64,000 nt of DNA from Hyphomicrobiales bacterium (GCA_900472785.1 UCJH01000069.1:12394-76393), one strand, 5' to 3'. Positions 16,338 to 27,066 are shown, counted from the first letter of the stretch. Numbers and translations are program-made. The notes: generated by a model from the letters alone, not told the origin.

Positions 16338-18917
16338 TCAATCCATGTCGCTATCGAAGGGGGCAGCCGTCCTGTCGATACTGCCGTTGACGATCTCGCG
16401 CTTGCCGACGTGATTGGCGGTGCCCACCAATCCTTCCTTCTCCATCCGCTCAACCAGCGATGCGGCGCGATTGTAGCCGATGCCGAGGCGGCGCTGGATG
16501 TAGGAGGTCGAGCACTTCTTGTCGCGCAGCACCACCTTGACGGCCTTGTCGTAGAGATCGTTGCCGTCTTCGGCAGCGATGTCGCCCTTGTCGAACACCG
16601 CGCCGGCCTTCTCGTCGATGTCTTCCGGCTCCTCGTCGGCGGCGGTGACGGTGTCGAGATATTCGGGGCGGCCCTGCGTGCGCAGATGCGCCACGACATT
16701 TTCCACTTCTTCATCCGAAACGAACGGGCCGTGCACGCGCACGATACGACCGCCGCCAGCCATGTGCAGCATGTCGCCCTGGCCGAGCAGCTGTTCGGCT
16801 CCCTGTTCGCCAAGGATTGTACGGCTGTCGATCTTGGAGGTGACCTGGAAGGAAATACGGGTCGGGAAGTTGGCCTTGATCGTGCCGGTGATGACATCGA
16901 CCGAGGGGCGTTGCGTCGCCATGATCAGGTGGATGCCGGCGGCGCGGGCCATCTGGGCAAGGCGCTGGATTGCGCCTTCGATTTCCTTGCCGGCGACCAT
17001 CATCAGATCGGCCATCTCGTCGACGATGACGACGATATAGGGCATGCGGGTCAGGTCGAGTTCCTGTTCTTGGTGGATCGCCTCGCCGGTGCCCTTCTCG
17101 AAACCGGTCTGTACCAGCGTCGTGAAGCTCTCGCCCTTTTCACGCGCGGCAGCGGCACGAGCGTTGTAGCCGTCGATATTGCGGACGCCGAGCTTCGACA
17201 TCTTGCGGTAGCGGTCTTCCATCTCCTTGACCGCCCATTTCAGCGCCATGACGGCCTTCTTCGGGTCGGTGACCACCGGGGTCAGGAGATGCGGGATACC
17301 GTCATAGATCGACAGTTCGAGCATTTTCGGATCGACCATGATCAACCGGCATTCCTCCGGCGTGAGCCGATAGAGCAGGGAGAGAATCATGGTGTTGATA
17401 GCGACGGACTTGCCGGAACCGGTGGTGCCGGCAACCAGCAGATGCGGCATCTTGGCGAGTTCTGCGATCACCGGTTCGCCGCCGATCGTCTTGCCGAGGC
17501 AAAGCGGCAGCTTGAAGCCGGTGCGGGTGAAATCCTGCGAATCGATCAGCTCGCGGAAGTAGACGGTCTCGCGATGCGCATTCGGTAGTTCGATGCCGAT
17601 GACATTTCGTCCCGGCACCACGGCGACGCGGGCGGAAACGGCGGACATCGAACGGGCGATGTCGTCGGCGAGGCCGATGACGCGCGAGGATTTGACGCCC
17701 GGCGCCGGCTCGAATTCATAGAGGGTGACGACGGGGCCGGGACGGACATGGATGATCTCGCCGCGCACGCCGAAATCCTCGAGCACGCTTTCGAGATGAC
17801 CGGCATTCTGCTCCAGTTGTTCCTGGGTGAGGACAAAGCCGCTGGACTGCGGCGCTTCCTGCAGCAGGGATCGCGGCGGGAATTCGTAGGTGTCGCCGCT
17901 CACGTTGGAAAGTGTCGATTGCGGGATCTGGAACGGCTTCGAAATGGCCACGCCGGATGATGCAGCCTGCCGCGCGGCGGGAACGTCCTGCGGCGCCGGC
18001 GTTACGGTGGCCACTGCGGGACGCATCACGGTTTGTGGCGCGGGCGGTGCCGGCACGGGCGACGGTGCGGAAACAACCGGCACCGGCGTGGACGCAGCGA
18101 TCGCGTTTGCCTGCTGGAAGGTGGGTGCCTTGCGGACTTCCACGACGCGGAATTTCGCGGCGATGGACCCGCTGTCAACGATCGGTGTCGGCTTGATGTC
18201 CGCCGGAACGACCGGGCTCAGCTCCGGAAAAGCGAATGTCGCGGATTCGAAGAATGCGAAATCCGACAGAAAGGGCAGATTAGTCTCGGCGACAGGCTGC
18301 GATGCGGCGACGTCTACGGCGATGACCGGCTCCATCAGCCTGCTTGCGGAGGCATTCTTGCTGGCGACCACGGCCGCCGCCGTCATGGTCTTGACTGCGG
18401 GCTGTCCTGTGACCAGCTGCTGTTCCGCTTGGGTTTTCCAGCCCATCATCCGCCGTTCGCTCATCGCTTCACGCAGGCGCTCGATTTCAATAGCGACGGG
18501 TGAAGGCTGCATCGGTTCTACATGCGGCATCGTCGCTACGGTTTCGGGGACTACGACTTGTTCCGGAACAATGGATGTTTCGCCGCTTGTATGTCGGGGC
18601 TCCCGGACAGAGGGAAGCTCGCGGTGCGTTTCCCGGTCGGGCGTGCGGGTAAACCGCACGTTCGGTGCCATCAGAAAATGGCTTTCGAGACTGCCGTCGA
18701 CCAGGTGCGCCGGATCGCTGGCGCGCAGGATCGGTGAACGGAATCGCGAAGTTTCGCCACCGGTTTCGCGGTCAGAAGGCGACGCCCAGGTGACCGTATG
18801 GGCATCCTGATCCGGCCATGGATGATCCGGCAGTCCGGACGCCTCGGCGTCGGGATAGTCTGCGGATGACGTGTTGCTGGAGGTCGCGGGCTGAAAATTC
18901 GTTCTGGGAATACGCAT
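16338..18917 (-). CDS. ftsK: FtsK/SpoIIIE-family DNA translocase without membrane domain
   Basis: 859 aa. A Pro/Ala/Val-rich, probably disordered region takes up about 340 residues. It is followed by the alpha/beta motor with Walker [16 protein letters not shown] near residue 490 and Walker [13 protein letters not shown] near 600, then the FtsK_gamma winged helix near the C-terminus with [20 protein letters not shown]. Classic FtsK starts with four transmembrane helices, which are absent: the N-terminus [14 protein letters not shown] is hydrophilic throughout. A second, membrane-anchored FtsK is expected elsewhere in the genome. Possible roles are chromosome dimer handling or translocation in another context. 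The gamma domain implies KOPS-like sequence orientation. Confidence 0.9.
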   Translation of the reverse strand: MRIPRTNFQPATSSNTSSADYPDAEASGLPDHPWPDQDAHTVTWASPSDRETGGETSRFRSPILRASDPAHLVDGSLESHFLMAPNVRFTRTPDRETHRELPSVREPRHTSGETSIVPEQVVVPETVATMPHVEPMQPSPVAIEIERLREAMSERRMMGWKTQAEQQLVTGQPAVKTMTAAAVVASKNASASRLMEPVIAVDVAASQPVAETNLPFLSDFAFFESATFAFPELSPVVPADIKPTPIVDSGSIAAKFRVVEVRKAPTFQQANAIAASTPVPVVSAPSPVPAPPAPQTVMRPAVATVTPAPQDVPAARQAASSGVAISKPFQIPQSTLSNVSGDTYEFPPRSLLQEAPQSSGFVLTQEQLEQNAGHLESVLEDFGVRGEIIHVRPGPVVTLYEFEPAPGVKSSRVIGLADDIARSMSAVSARVAVVPGRNVIGIELPNAHRETVYFRELIDSQDFTRTGFKLPLCLGKTIGGEPVIAELAKMPHLLVAGTTGSGKSVAINTMILSLLYRLTPEECRLIMVDPKMLELSIYDGIPHLLTPVVTDPKKAVMALKWAVKEMEDRYRKMSKLGVRNIDGYNARAAAAREKGESFTTLVQTGFEKGTGEAIHQEQELDLTRMPYIVVIVDEMADLMMVAGKEIEGAIQRLAQMARAAGIHLIMATQRPSVDVITGTIKANFPTRISFQVTSKIDSRTILGEQGAEQLLGQGDMLHMAGGGRIVRVHGPFVSDEEVENVVAHLRTQGRPEYLDTVTAADEEPEDIDEKAGAVFDKGDIAAEDGNDLYDKAVKVVLRDKKCSTSYIQRRLGIGYNRAASLVERMEKEGLVGTANHVGKREIVNGSIDRTAAPFDSDMD

Positions 18918-19180
18918 GGAACCTGCAAGCGAAAATCATGACGGATGAGACGCCTGATGAATAGGAAATGAAGGTTAACATTCTCTTCCGCGGAGATCCC
19001 CATATGCGTAGGCGTCAAAGCGGTTGGATCTACAATTTATATGTAAATTCAGATGGTTGGATCTGATTTTCCAGTTGTGTATGAAGCCGGAAAATTAATT
19101 TCCTCACCTTGCGGAAGGCTGACGGCGTTTTGAGTCTCTCGTTTGGGAAGAGCGCCAATCGAAGGGCGCAGGAATGGACA
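18918..19180. other. Intergenic region between ftsK and a small stress gene
   Basis: AT-richer than its surroundings around 18960-19100. No gene supported on either strand. It presumably carries the ftsK promoter; no specific element was identified. Confidence 0.5.
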
Positions 19181-19203
19181 AAGGGCGCTTTGACAGCGCC
19201 CTT
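19181..19203 (-). terminator. Probable terminator for the 63-aa gene
   Basis: A 9-bp perfect stem AAGGGCGCT/AGCGCCCTT with a 5-base loop, followed by a short T-rich stretch on the minus strand, 32 bases after the stop of the small gene. Confidence 0.6.
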
Positions 19204-19234
19204 CCAACCTCTTTCTCGATGGCATCCGATCCGT

Positions 19235-19426
19235 TCACGCCATGCCGGCGGGGTCGCCGATGGGCAGCAGAGCGGGCTCCAGCACCGGGTCGTTCGGGTT
19301 CTTGTTGTCACCCTTGTCGAGGATCGGCGGCGTGGCCGGCTTGTCCTGCGAGCGATCCGGAATACCGGGTGTGTTCTGCGGGCCGCGTGGCGTTTCGGCT
19401 GTGGGTTCAGGAATGGTTGTAGGCAT
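19235..19426 (-). CDS. 63-aa proline-rich small protein
   Basis: MPTTIPEPTAETPRGPQNTP and the rest of the chain are rich in Pro, Asp and Asn and lack hydrophobic stretches, so disorder is expected. AAGGAG lies seven bases before the chosen ATG at 19426. A minus-strand EcfG-type promoter is 23 bases further up. Similar in composition to the gene at 13336. Function unknown. Confidence 0.65.
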   Translation of the reverse strand: MPTTIPEPTAETPRGPQNTPGIPDRSQDKPATPPILDKGDNKNPNDPVLEPALLPIGDPAGMA

Positions 19427-19448
19427 GATCATTCTCCTTCTGCAGAAG

Positions 19449-19473
19449 AACGGTGCAGCGAGCGGATGGTTCC
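19449..19473 (-). promoter_or_regulatory. EcfG-type promoter for the 63-aa gene
   Basis: Minus strand: GGAAC (19473-19469), 17 bases, GTT (19451-19449). Confidence 0.7.
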
Positions 19474-19571
19474 CTTTCTTCATCTATCATCCCTGGCGGA
19501 CCCGCATGGATGGACAGAGGGCGGGGTGATCCGTTAGTGAAGGCCTGCCTGTTTTGCGCGGAGAGCGGATC

Positions 19572-19946
19572 ATGAACCAGTTTCACGTCGGCCAGAAGGT
19601 CGTCTGCATCGACGACAAGTTCAAGCATGTCTCGATCGATCAGGGCATCCGAAAAGGACAGATCTACACGATCCGCTGGATCGGCCCCTACAAGCACTAC
19701 ATCGACGGGGAGTTCATCGGCATAAAGGTCGAGGAAATCCATCGTGGCAATGACGATGGCCCGGAAGGTTATGGGGCCGCAGACATGCCCTATCGGGCGA
19801 CGCGCTTCCGGCCGCTGCTGCGCGACAAACTGTCGGCACTTCGCAACCTCCTGGCGCCGACCCCGAAGGGCGAGACGCCCTATCTGCCGGAGGCTCCGGA
19901 AGAGCCGCAGCGCAAGGCTCCGGTGAAGAAGCCCGAAAAGGTCTGA
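19572..19946 (+). CDS. Hypothetical protein, 124 aa
   Basis: MNQFHVGQKVVCIDDKFKHV begins an SH3-like beta-rich N-terminal half with YTIRWIGPYKHYIDG; the C-terminal third is Pro/Lys/Glu-rich and charged. GGAG is eight bases before this ATG; a TTG at 19554 could extend it by six residues. Similar short proteins in alphaproteobacteria and their phages start with a HxGQxVVCxD motif, but their role is not known. It ends three bases from the convergent acyltransferase gene. Confidence 0.7.
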   Translation: MNQFHVGQKVVCIDDKFKHVSIDQGIRKGQIYTIRWIGPYKHYIDGEFIGIKVEEIHRGNDDGPEGYGAADMPYRATRFRPLLRDKLSALRNLLAPTPKGETPYLPEAPEEPQRKAPVKKPEKV

Positions 19947-19949
19947 TCG

Positions 19950-22019
19950 TCAGGGTGCGTTATCGGCGGTCGCCAGCTTGTCGCCGCTGACATTCGCCCG
20001 GCTCGCCTCGACGGCCTTCAGGATTGCCGGAACGACCAGCGCCGATCCCGCATTCGAGGGGTGGTTGCCGTCGATATAGTAGATCGTGTCATAGCCCTGG
20101 TTGTTGACGCAGCGGTCCTTGACGGCGGTGTCGCAGAAGAATTCCGCAGGCTTGACCCGATAGAGGTTCGGGTGCGACAGGGCATCGAACGCGGCGATCA
20201 CGGTGGCGTTGCGCTTGCGGTAAAGCTCGACGCTTGTTGAGAAAACCGGGTCCTTTTCTCCTGCCATGGCTGCCTTGGCAACCAGATCCGGCACGTTCCA
20301 GCCGGCTTCCGGGATCGGATAGACCAGCACCACTTTGGTGCCCGCCTCGAGATATGTCCGGATGTCCTGCAGATAGCGCGCGAGCACACGGGCCTTGCGG
20401 GCGTCATCGAAGCGACCGGCCGCCTCGTTTTGGTTTTCCAGGACATCGGCATAGATCGGCGTCAGCGCCTCGACCCCGCCCTCGCCATTGTCGAAGCCGC
20501 CACCATCAATGTAGAGCGACCAGCGGTTGAGCATGATGACCGTGTCGATGCCGCTCTGGCGGATGTAATCCTCGATGCCTGTGAAAAAGGAATTGCAGCG
20601 GGAGCGGTATTTCCTGTCCGACACGTAGAAGCCGGAGAAACCGACGCAGGCGGAATGGCTCATGGCATAGAGATCGACTTTCGCACGGTCGAATTGGCGC
20701 AGGGCTTCGCCGGCAATCGCCCCCGCATGGGAATCGCCAATCAGGATCGTCTTGCTGCTTTTTGAGTGTGCAGTCAGGCAGCCCCGAACGGGATGCTGGA
20801 TATCGCTTTCACCCTTGTCGAACAGGCACGTCTCCATCGCCGAATCGTGGTTGCCTTTTTCCGCGAGCACATTCAGCGCCGTCTGCGGCAGCCGAAATTT
20901 CAGCCCGTCGTCTTGGGTGCCGAGAAAGCCGATGCCGATGAACAGGCAAGCGCCGGCCGCTGTCGCGGCCAGCACACGCGGCGCGGACGACAGCGCGGTG
21001 ATGCGGCCGCTGCGGAACGGTGTTTCGACGAAACGCCAGGAGAAATACGCAAGCACCAGCGATGCGCACGCAAGTCCAAGAAACATCGCGGTCGACGGTT
21101 CCGTGAGGCTTCGGATACGGGCAAAGGCAAACAGCGGCTGATGCCAGAGATAGGCGCTGTAGCTGATCAGGCCGATGCCGACCATCGGTCGCGTCGAGAG
21201 AAGCCGCGCCACGAGCGTGCCCTGCGCGCCGAACAGGATGATAAGAGCCGCACCGACAACGGGAGGAAGAGCGTAGAAGGATGGGAACGGGGTAAGCTCG
21301 TCATAGGCAAAGATCGAGAAGAGGATCAGTGCTAGTCCCGTCAGCGACAGTATGTCGTTGGGTTTCTGCGCCCTTCCGGACAGTATGAATGCCGTCAGCG
21401 ACCCAGCCAGCAGCTCCCAGGCCCGCGTCGTCGGCAGATAGAAGCTGGCGGAAGCAAAATGGGTCGAGCCGTATTGGGCGAACATCAGGCTGGACAGGGC
21501 CACGACGGCAATGATGGCGACCAGAGCCGTGCGGCCAAAGCGCCAGCACAGCATGACGAACAGCGGAAAGACGACGTAATACTGCTCTTCGACGGCAAGG
21601 CTCCATGTGTGAAGCAGCGGCTGTTCCTCGGCAGCGGCAGCGAAATATCCGGTCTCCTGCCAGAACAGGAAATTCGAGACGAACAGGCAGACGGCAATGA
21701 CGCTGTGGCTGAACTCTGTCATCTGCATCGGCAGCATCCATGCCCAAGCAAAGGGCAGGCAGCAGAGAAGCACGAAGAACAGAACCGGCATGATGCGGCG
21801 AGCACGCCTCTCGTAGAATTTCAGGATCGAAAACCGGCCTTTTTCCTGATCGCCGATAATGATCGAGGTGATCAGGTAGCCGCTGATGACAAAGAAGATA
21901 TCGACCCCGACAAAGCCACCGGAGAATGTGTCGATGCCTGCATGGAACAGAATGACCGGTACGACAGCCAAGGCGCGCAGCCCGTCGATTTCGCGTCTGT
22001 ACTGCATTCCACCATCCAT
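19950..22019 (-). CDS. Acyltransferase-3 family protein with C-terminal SGNH domain
   Basis: 689 aa. The N-terminal half is an OafA/YrhL-type membrane acyltransferase with about ten helices; YRREIDGLRALAVVPVILFH provides the family's catalytic His near residue 26, and VDIFFVISGYLITSIII follows. From about residue 400 a periplasmic SGNH hydrolase-like domain carries the Ser motif LIGDSHAGAI and the Asp/His pair in DGNHPSNAG. These proteins O-acetylate surface polysaccharide, LPS or peptidoglycan. No glycan gene cluster surrounds it. ATG at 22019 lacks a clear ribosome site; ATG at 22007 is possible. Confidence 0.88.
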   Translation of the reverse strand: MDGGMQYRREIDGLRALAVVPVILFHAGIDTFSGGFVGVDIFFVISGYLITSIIIGDQEKGRFSILKFYERRARRIMPVLFFVLLCCLPFAWAWMLPMQMTEFSHSVIAVCLFVSNFLFWQETGYFAAAAEEQPLLHTWSLAVEEQYYVVFPLFVMLCWRFGRTALVAIIAVVALSSLMFAQYGSTHFASASFYLPTTRAWELLAGSLTAFILSGRAQKPNDILSLTGLALILFSIFAYDELTPFPSFYALPPVVGAALIILFGAQGTLVARLLSTRPMVGIGLISYSAYLWHQPLFAFARIRSLTEPSTAMFLGLACASLVLAYFSWRFVETPFRSGRITALSSAPRVLAATAAGACLFIGIGFLGTQDDGLKFRLPQTALNVLAEKGNHDSAMETCLFDKGESDIQHPVRGCLTAHSKSSKTILIGDSHAGAIAGEALRQFDRAKVDLYAMSHSACVGFSGFYVSDRKYRSRCNSFFTGIEDYIRQSGIDTVIMLNRWSLYIDGGGFDNGEGGVEALTPIYADVLENQNEAAGRFDDARKARVLARYLQDIRTYLEAGTKVVLVYPIPEAGWNVPDLVAKAAMAGEKDPVFSTSVELYRKRNATVIAAFDALSHPNLYRVKPAEFFCDTAVKDRCVNNQGYDTIYYIDGNHPSNAGSALVVPAILKAVEASRANVSGDKLATADNAP

Positions 22020-22148
22020 GCTGTGAATCGAAAATCTGTCTTGCGGAGTAAGAGATCGCCGACCAAAACGAGCCGGCCCCGGATGCGAGGATGCAACCGG
22101 AGCCGGATAAGGAAACCAGCTTTGGGCGTCAGGTCAACCGACGGACGG

Positions 22149-23186
22149 TCAGTTCCTGAACAATTTCCACCGTGTCGGGCGGAAGGCGATCCGCGACCGG
22201 TCGGTTGCCGTCTTTTCCGGCGGCAGCTCGATCTCGACCTTGCCCTGTGACGCGACGATGTCGAGTTCGACATGGCGGGTTCCGGCGACCCGTCGGCTGG
22301 CCGTTACCAGGCCGGCAATGCAACCGCCGCTGCCGTCGAGCAGTTCGATGTCATGCGGGCGGAAATAGAGCTGCGCGTCGCCGTCGTCCTCGCCCGGCGC
22401 GCTGATGCCGATCGAGCGATCCTCGATCCACAGCTGGCCGTTTTCGACACGCACCGGCAGAATGTTCGACTGGCCGATGAAGCCGAACACGAAGGGCGAA
22501 ATGGGGGCGTCGTAGATTTCATCGGGCGTGCCGACCTGTTCGATCTGCCCCTTGCTCATCACCACGACGCGGTCCGCCAGTTCGAGTGCTTCCTCCTGGT
22601 CGTGGGTCACGAAAATCGTCGTATGGCCGGTCCGGTCGTGGATTTCGCGCAGCCAGCGACGCAGCTCCTTGCGGACCTGCGCGTCAAGCGCACCGAAGGG
22701 TTCGTCGAGCAGAAGAACATTCGGTTCGACAGCCATGGCGCGGGCAAGCGCAACCCGCTGGCGCTGGCCGCCGGAGAGCTGCGCCGGATAGCGTTTTTCA
22801 AGGCCGGAGAGCTGGACGAGATCGATCAATTCCATCGCCCGGCGCCGGATGTCCGCTGTCGACGGCCGGCGGCCGGCCGGGCGGATCTTCAGGCCGAAGG
22901 AAACATTGTCCAGCACCGTCATGTGGCGAAACAGGGCATAATGCTGGAATACGAAGCCGATATTGCGCTGCTGCACCGTCTTGCGCGATGCATCCTCGTC
23001 GCCGAAATAGATCGTGCCGTCCGTCGGGGTTTCAAGACCGGCCACCAGACGCAGCAACGTCGTCTTGCCGGAACCGGAAGGGCCGAGCAGCGCGATCAGC
23101 TCGCCGGAACGGATGTCGAGCGACACGTCGTTGAGGGCTGGAAAGCGGCCGAATTCCTTGCGTATGTTTTGAACGCGTACTTCCAT
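22149..23186 (-). CDS. cysA: Sulfate/thiosulfate ABC transporter ATP-binding protein CysA
   Basis: 345 aa. Walker A GPSGSGKTTLLRLVAG near residue 37, signature LSGGQRQRVALARAM near 140, Walker B LLLDEPFGALDAQVRKELR, switch TIFVTHDQEEALELADR. The C-terminal 110 residues form the TOBE-like regulatory extension found in CysA. Last gene of the sbp-cysT-cysW-cysA operon, 15 bases after cysW. It supplies energy for sulfate uptake. Confidence 0.93.
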   Translation of the reverse strand: MEVRVQNIRKEFGRFPALNDVSLDIRSGELIALLGPSGSGKTTLLRLVAGLETPTDGTIYFGDEDASRKTVQQRNIGFVFQHYALFRHMTVLDNVSFGLKIRPAGRRPSTADIRRRAMELIDLVQLSGLEKRYPAQLSGGQRQRVALARAMAVEPNVLLLDEPFGALDAQVRKELRRWLREIHDRTGHTTIFVTHDQEEALELADRVVVMSKGQIEQVGTPDEIYDAPISPFVFGFIGQSNILPVRVENGQLWIEDRSIGISAPGEDDGDAQLYFRPHDIELLDGSGGCIAGLVTASRRVAGTRHVELDIVASQGKVEIELPPEKTATDRSRIAFRPTRWKLFRN

Positions 23187-23201
23187 GGATGCTATGACCT
23201 T

Positions 23202-24092
23202 TCAGTGCCGGCGGCTGGCTGCGATCTGTTCGCTGAACTTCATTTCAAGCAGCGATTTCAGAACGAGCGTGACGAGCGCCAGCAGGGCGAGAAGCGTTGC
23301 GACCGCGAAGGCGGCAACGAAGTTATATTCATTGTAGAGGATTTCGACCTGAAGAGGCATCGTGTTGGTCAGTCCGCGAATATGGCCGGAGACCACCGAG
23401 ACCGCCCCGAACTCGCCCATGGCGCGTGCATTGCAGAGCAGCACGCCGTAGAGCAGGCCCCATTTGATGTTGGGCAGCGTCACGTACCAGAAGGTCTGCC
23501 AGCCGCTGGCGCCCAGCGAAAGCGCCGCTTCCTCGTCGCTCGTGCCCTGTTCCTGCATCAGCGGGATCAGTTCGCGGGCGACGAAGGGAAAGGTCACGAA
23601 GACGGTTGCCAGCACGATGCCGGGCACAGCGAACAGGATCTGGATGCCGTGGCTCTGCAGCCAGGGTCCGAGAAGGCTGTGCGAGCCGAACAAAAGGATG
23701 AAGACCAGGCCCGAAATGACCGGCGAGACCGAAAAGGGAAGATCGATCAGCGTGGTCAGGAAGGCCTTGCCCTTGAATTCGAACTTGGCGATCGCCCAGG
23801 CCGCCGACACGCCGAAGACGACGTTGAGCGGTACCGCGATGACCGCGACAATGAGGGTCAGCCGGATGGCCGAAAATGTTTCGGGGTCGGCAAGCACGGT
23901 CAGGAATTCGCCAGGTCCGTTGCGCATCGCCTCGGTGAAGACGGATGCCAGCGGAACGACCACGAAAAGACCGACGAAACAGAGCGCGATGCCGATCAGG
24001 ACATAACGCGCCAGCCGGCTTTCGGAGGTGGCGGAGCGAACCATTTCGGAGGTGCCGTGATGGCCGACGGGATCCGGAATCTCATGTGCCAT
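23202..24092 (-). CDS. cysW: Sulfate ABC transporter permease CysW
   Basis: 296 aa with six predicted membrane helices and the EAA loop [20 protein letters not shown] near residue 165, as in CysW. GGAGG lies seven bases before the ATG at 24092; an ATG two codons earlier is too close to that site. It overlaps the cysT stop by 11 bases. Pairs with CysT to form the membrane channel. Confidence 0.92.
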   Translation of the reverse strand: MAHEIPDPVGHHGTSEMVRSATSESRLARYVLIGIALCFVGLFVVVPLASVFTEAMRNGPGEFLTVLADPETFSAIRLTLIVAVIAVPLNVVFGVSAAWAIAKFEFKGKAFLTTLIDLPFSVSPVISGLVFILLFGSHSLLGPWLQSHGIQILFAVPGIVLATVFVTFPFVARELIPLMQEQGTSDEEAALSLGASGWQTFWYVTLPNIKWGLLYGVLLCNARAMGEFGAVSVVSGHIRGLTNTMPLQVEILYNEYNFVAAFAVATLLALLALVTLVLKSLLEMKFSEQIAASRRH

Positions 24093-24939
24093 AACCATAC
24101 CTCCGTCTGCTCCAGGCCTGGATCATGTTGATGACGAACAGCATGACGAATGAAATGACCAGCATCACCGCCGCGATCGCCGTGGCGGCGGGATAATTGA
24201 ACTCCTCAAGCCGAATAACGATGAGCAGGGGGGCAATTTCCGAAACATAGGGCAGGTTTCCGGCGATGAAGATGACGGAACCGTATTCGCCGACGCCGCG
24301 GGCAAAGGCAAGAGCAAAGCCGGTCAGAACCGCCGGCGTCAGGCCCGGCAGAAGCACGCGGCTGATCGTCTGGAAACGGTTGGCGCCGAGCGTCGCGGCT
24401 GCTTCCTCGACCTCCTTGTCGATCTCCTCCATGATCGGCTGTACCGTGCGCACGACAAAGGGCAGGCCGACGAAGACGAGTGCGATGACAATGCCGAGGG
24501 GGGTGAAGGCCACCTTGATGCCGAGCGGTGCCAGAAGCGAACCGATCCAGCCGTTTGGCGCATAGAGCGTCGTCAGCGCGATGCCGGCAACGGCTGTCGG
24601 CAGGGCAAACGGCAGATCCACCATGGCGTCGACGATGCGCTTGCCGGGAAAGCGGTATCGCACCAGCACCCAGGCGAGAATGACGCCGAAGACGACATTG
24701 ACCAGCGCGGCGGCAAAGGCGGTTCCGAACGAGATGCGAAGGGCATTGACGGTGCGTTCATCCGTGGCCAGCGCCCAGAACGTGCTCCACCCGAGCACGC
24801 TGGACCGCCAGACGAGGCCTGAAAGCGGAATGAGAATAATCAGTATGAGCCATGACAAAGTAACGCCGAGCGCCAATCCGAATCCCGGAATGACGCTCGG
24901 CTGTCGAAATTGCCACCGCCTGCGTGTGCTTGCGGTCAT
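24082..24939 (-). CDS. cysT: Sulfate ABC transporter permease CysT (CysU)
   Basis: 285 aa, six predicted helices, EAA loop [18 protein letters not shown] near residue 190. The ATG at 24939, seven bases after the sbp stop, is preferred over 25035, which would lie inside sbp. Partner of CysW. Confidence 0.92.
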   Translation of the reverse strand: MTASTRRRWQFRQPSVIPGFGLALGVTLSWLILIILIPLSGLVWRSSVLGWSTFWALATDERTVNALRISFGTAFAAALVNVVFGVILAWVLVRYRFPGKRIVDAMVDLPFALPTAVAGIALTTLYAPNGWIGSLLAPLGIKVAFTPLGIVIALVFVGLPFVVRTVQPIMEEIDKEVEEAAATLGANRFQTISRVLLPGLTPAVLTGFALAFARGVGEYGSVIFIAGNLPYVSEIAPLLIVIRLEEFNYPAATAIAAVMLVISFVMLFVINMIQAWSRRRYGYGT

Positions 24940-24946
24940 GTAAAAC

Positions 24947-25972
24947 TTATTGCCCCGGCTTGTAGATCTGATCGAAGACACCACCGTCCCCGAAGAATTT
25001 CGGCTGAGCTTCCTTCCATCCGCCGAATTCGTCAATAGTGGAAAGTTTCACCTCTGCAAAGCGGGCAATATCCTTGGGGTCGGCGACCTCCGGCTTGAAC
25101 GGCCGGTAGTAGTGCTTGGCCGCGATCTTCTGGCCGACATCCGAATAGAGATACTGCAGATAGGCTTCGGCCACCTTGCGCGTACCCTTGGCATCGACAT
25201 TGCCGTCGACCAGCGCCACCGGCGGTTCAGCCTTGATCGAAATGGAGGGCGTCACGATCTCGAAGCTGTCGGGACCGAGTTCCTCGAGCGACAAATAGGC
25301 TTCGTTTTCCCAGGCGAGCAGGACGTCGCCGAGGCCGCGCTGGACGAAGGTCGTGGTTGCGCCGCGTGCGCCGGTGTCGAGAACCGGAACATGCTTGAAC
25401 AGGTTGGCCACGTATTCCTGGGCCTTCGCGTCATCGCCGCCATTGGCCTGACGTGCCCATGCCCAGGCCGCGAGGAAGTTCCAGCGGGCGCCGCCGGAGG
25501 TCTTCGGGTTCGGCGTGATCACCTGGATGTCGTCCTTGACCAGATCGCCCCAGTCCTTGATGCCCTTCGGGTTGCCCTTGCGGACGAGGAAGACGATCGT
25601 CGAAGTATAGGGGGCGCTGTTGTTTTCGAATTTGCTCTTCCAGTCAGCCGGGATCTTGCCGGTTTCCTTGGCGATGGCGTCGATGTCGGCTTCCAGCGCC
25701 AACGTCACGACGTCGGCGTCGAGACCGTCGATGACCGAACGTGCCTGCTTTCCGGAGCCGCCATGCGATGTCTGGATCGTCACCGTCTCGCCTGTGTCGG
25801 TCTTCCACTTTTCCGCAAACGCGGTGTTGAAGTCTTTGTAAAGTTCCCGGGTCGGGTCATAGGACACGTTGAGGATTGTCGTATCGGCAAATGCGAAACC
25901 AAGCCCACCCACCTGAATGCTGCCTGCCAGCAGGGCCGCCGTGATAAATCGCGTTAGTCGTTTCGCTTGCAT
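24947..25972 (-). CDS. sbp: Periplasmic sulfate-binding protein
   Basis: 341 aa. A signal peptide of about 26 residues ends GFAFADT. The mature part starts [16 protein letters not shown] and contains [12 protein letters not shown] and [16 protein letters not shown], hallmarks of Sbp/CysP sulfate and thiosulfate receptors. GGAGG lies five bases before the ATG at 25972; the longer frame to 26008 lacks support. First gene of the operon. Sbp and CysP cannot be separated by eye with certainty. Confidence 0.92.
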   Translation of the reverse strand: MQAKRLTRFITAALLAGSIQVGGLGFAFADTTILNVSYDPTRELYKDFNTAFAEKWKTDTGETVTIQTSHGGSGKQARSVIDGLDADVVTLALEADIDAIAKETGKIPADWKSKFENNSAPYTSTIVFLVRKGNPKGIKDWGDLVKDDIQVITPNPKTSGGARWNFLAAWAWARQANGGDDAKAQEYVANLFKHVPVLDTGARGATTTFVQRGLGDVLLAWENEAYLSLEELGPDSFEIVTPSISIKAEPPVALVDGNVDAKGTRKVAEAYLQYLYSDVGQKIAAKHYYRPFKPEVADPKDIARFAEVKLSTIDEFGGWKEAQPKFFGDGGVFDQIYKPGQ

Positions 25973-25995
25973 GTCTACCTCCGTTGTTAGTAGGC

Positions 25996-26020
25996 ATACT
26001 CTATTCAAATGATCGAGTAT
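25996..26020. promoter_or_regulatory. Inverted repeat upstream of sbp (candidate LysR/CysB-type site)
   Basis: ATACTC and GAGTAT are separated by 13 bases, giving a dyad of the size bound by LysR-type regulators, 24 bases before the sbp start. Sulfate importers are commonly under CysB/Cbl-type LysR control. The assignment is inference. Confidence 0.4.
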
Positions 26021-26146
26021 TATAACGCAGAACTTTCCCTCTGATTGATCAAGAGGAGCAAAGTCGTGCCTTTGTAACCGCTCATATAGAAAACTTTACC
26101 CGACGATGTGAGTTTTTCCAATCCTCTGCTTCGTCGATGCGGCTGA

Positions 26147-26407
26147 TCAAGGGTCCGGAAAGAAAATATTTTCGCGGCGACGCGTTACGAGCTTGAGCGA
26201 TCGATCCGGTTGAATCACATAGGTCTCGTAGACTTTTTCGCCCATTTCACCCGTAAACTGATGCGGCACGATGCTGCCGATCGGTGATTTCCTAAGCTTT
26301 GTCCGCGGCTGTCCGTTGTAGGTGATGCTGCCTGGTATCGGCTCAAGTTCGGACGTGGTGCAGCTGGCGAGAAAGAGGACGGCTATGGCTGCGAGGGCGG
26401 TCTTCAT
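26147..26407 (-). CDS. Small predicted lipoprotein, 86 aa
   Basis: The N-terminal signal KTALAAIAVLFLASC has a lipobox ending at Cys16, so lipid anchoring is likely. The rest has ITYNGQPRTKLRKSPIGSI and LKLVTRRRENIFFPDP. No known domain. Monocistronic by spacing. Probably envelope-located. Confidence 0.72.
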   Translation of the reverse strand: MKTALAAIAVLFLASCTTSELEPIPGSITYNGQPRTKLRKSPIGSIVPHQFTGEMGEKVYETYVIQPDRSLKLVTRRRENIFFPDP

Positions 26408-26617
26408 GGTCTGCTCCGTTTTGAACTGCGCTCAAAGCATGTAGCGAAGAGATAGGGCGCGCGCCGCTTTTTTCCATGCTCTCCCGCGATCGTGACCGGG
26501 TGTGACGCTCGCTTGACCTGGCTTGTCCGGAGCTTGCAGAGCCAAAGTCGATCCGCTTGCATGGATTAGCGAATCAGACAGAATGAATAAGGGAGGTTTC
26601 ACGGGGACTTAGATGTC

Positions 26618-26962
26618 ATGAAACTCTTCGCCTATGCTTCTCTCCTTGTTCTCCTCATCTCCCATATTGATTCCGTCGACGCCAAAAGCGCACGCGAAGA
26701 CCTGATGGAAAAGATCGCCGACGTCGTCGCCTTTGCCAGGGTCTGCCCGGCGCTGCAGATGGATACGGCCTCGATCAGCACGATTGCCATGGGCCAGAGC
26801 ATCGGAAAATCCGATCGCGACTACGATGTGATCGACGCCATGGCCGATGCCCGGGAAGGGACGATGCGTCGCGATGGCGATTCCTGGAGCACCTGCGAAA
26901 CCGGGCGCCGCCAGTATGGACCAGGTGGTAGCGCTCTGCCGGGCATGTTGCGCGAACGCTGA
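26618..26962 (+). CDS. Small exported protein, 114 aa
   Basis: A signal peptide (KLFAYASLLVLLISHIDSVDA, cleavage near residue 22) precedes a helical mature chain with two Cys (VCPAL and TCETG) that could form a disulfide. No family recognised. It ends about 105 bases before the SLC13 permease gene, so co-transcription is possible. Confidence 0.68.
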   Translation: MKLFAYASLLVLLISHIDSVDAKSAREDLMEKIADVVAFARVCPALQMDTASISTIAMGQSIGKSDRDYDVIDAMADAREGTMRRDGDSWSTCETGRRQYGPGGSALPGMLRER

Positions 26963-27066
26963 GGCAAAGGCGAATTTCCGCTGCAGCGGAACTTTGGCTA
27001 GCGGGATGGCTTTCAATTGCCTGGGAATGCTATTCCGGCGTATCCGATTCTCCTGCAGGCTTTCCG

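Noticed and set aside
22272-24131. Very long open frame (about 620 codons) on the plus strand
   Set aside because: It lies fully opposite cysA and cysW, whose motifs are unmistakable. The plus-strand translation is rich in Arg, His, Gln and Asp without a fold, as typical of an antisense frame in GC-rich DNA.
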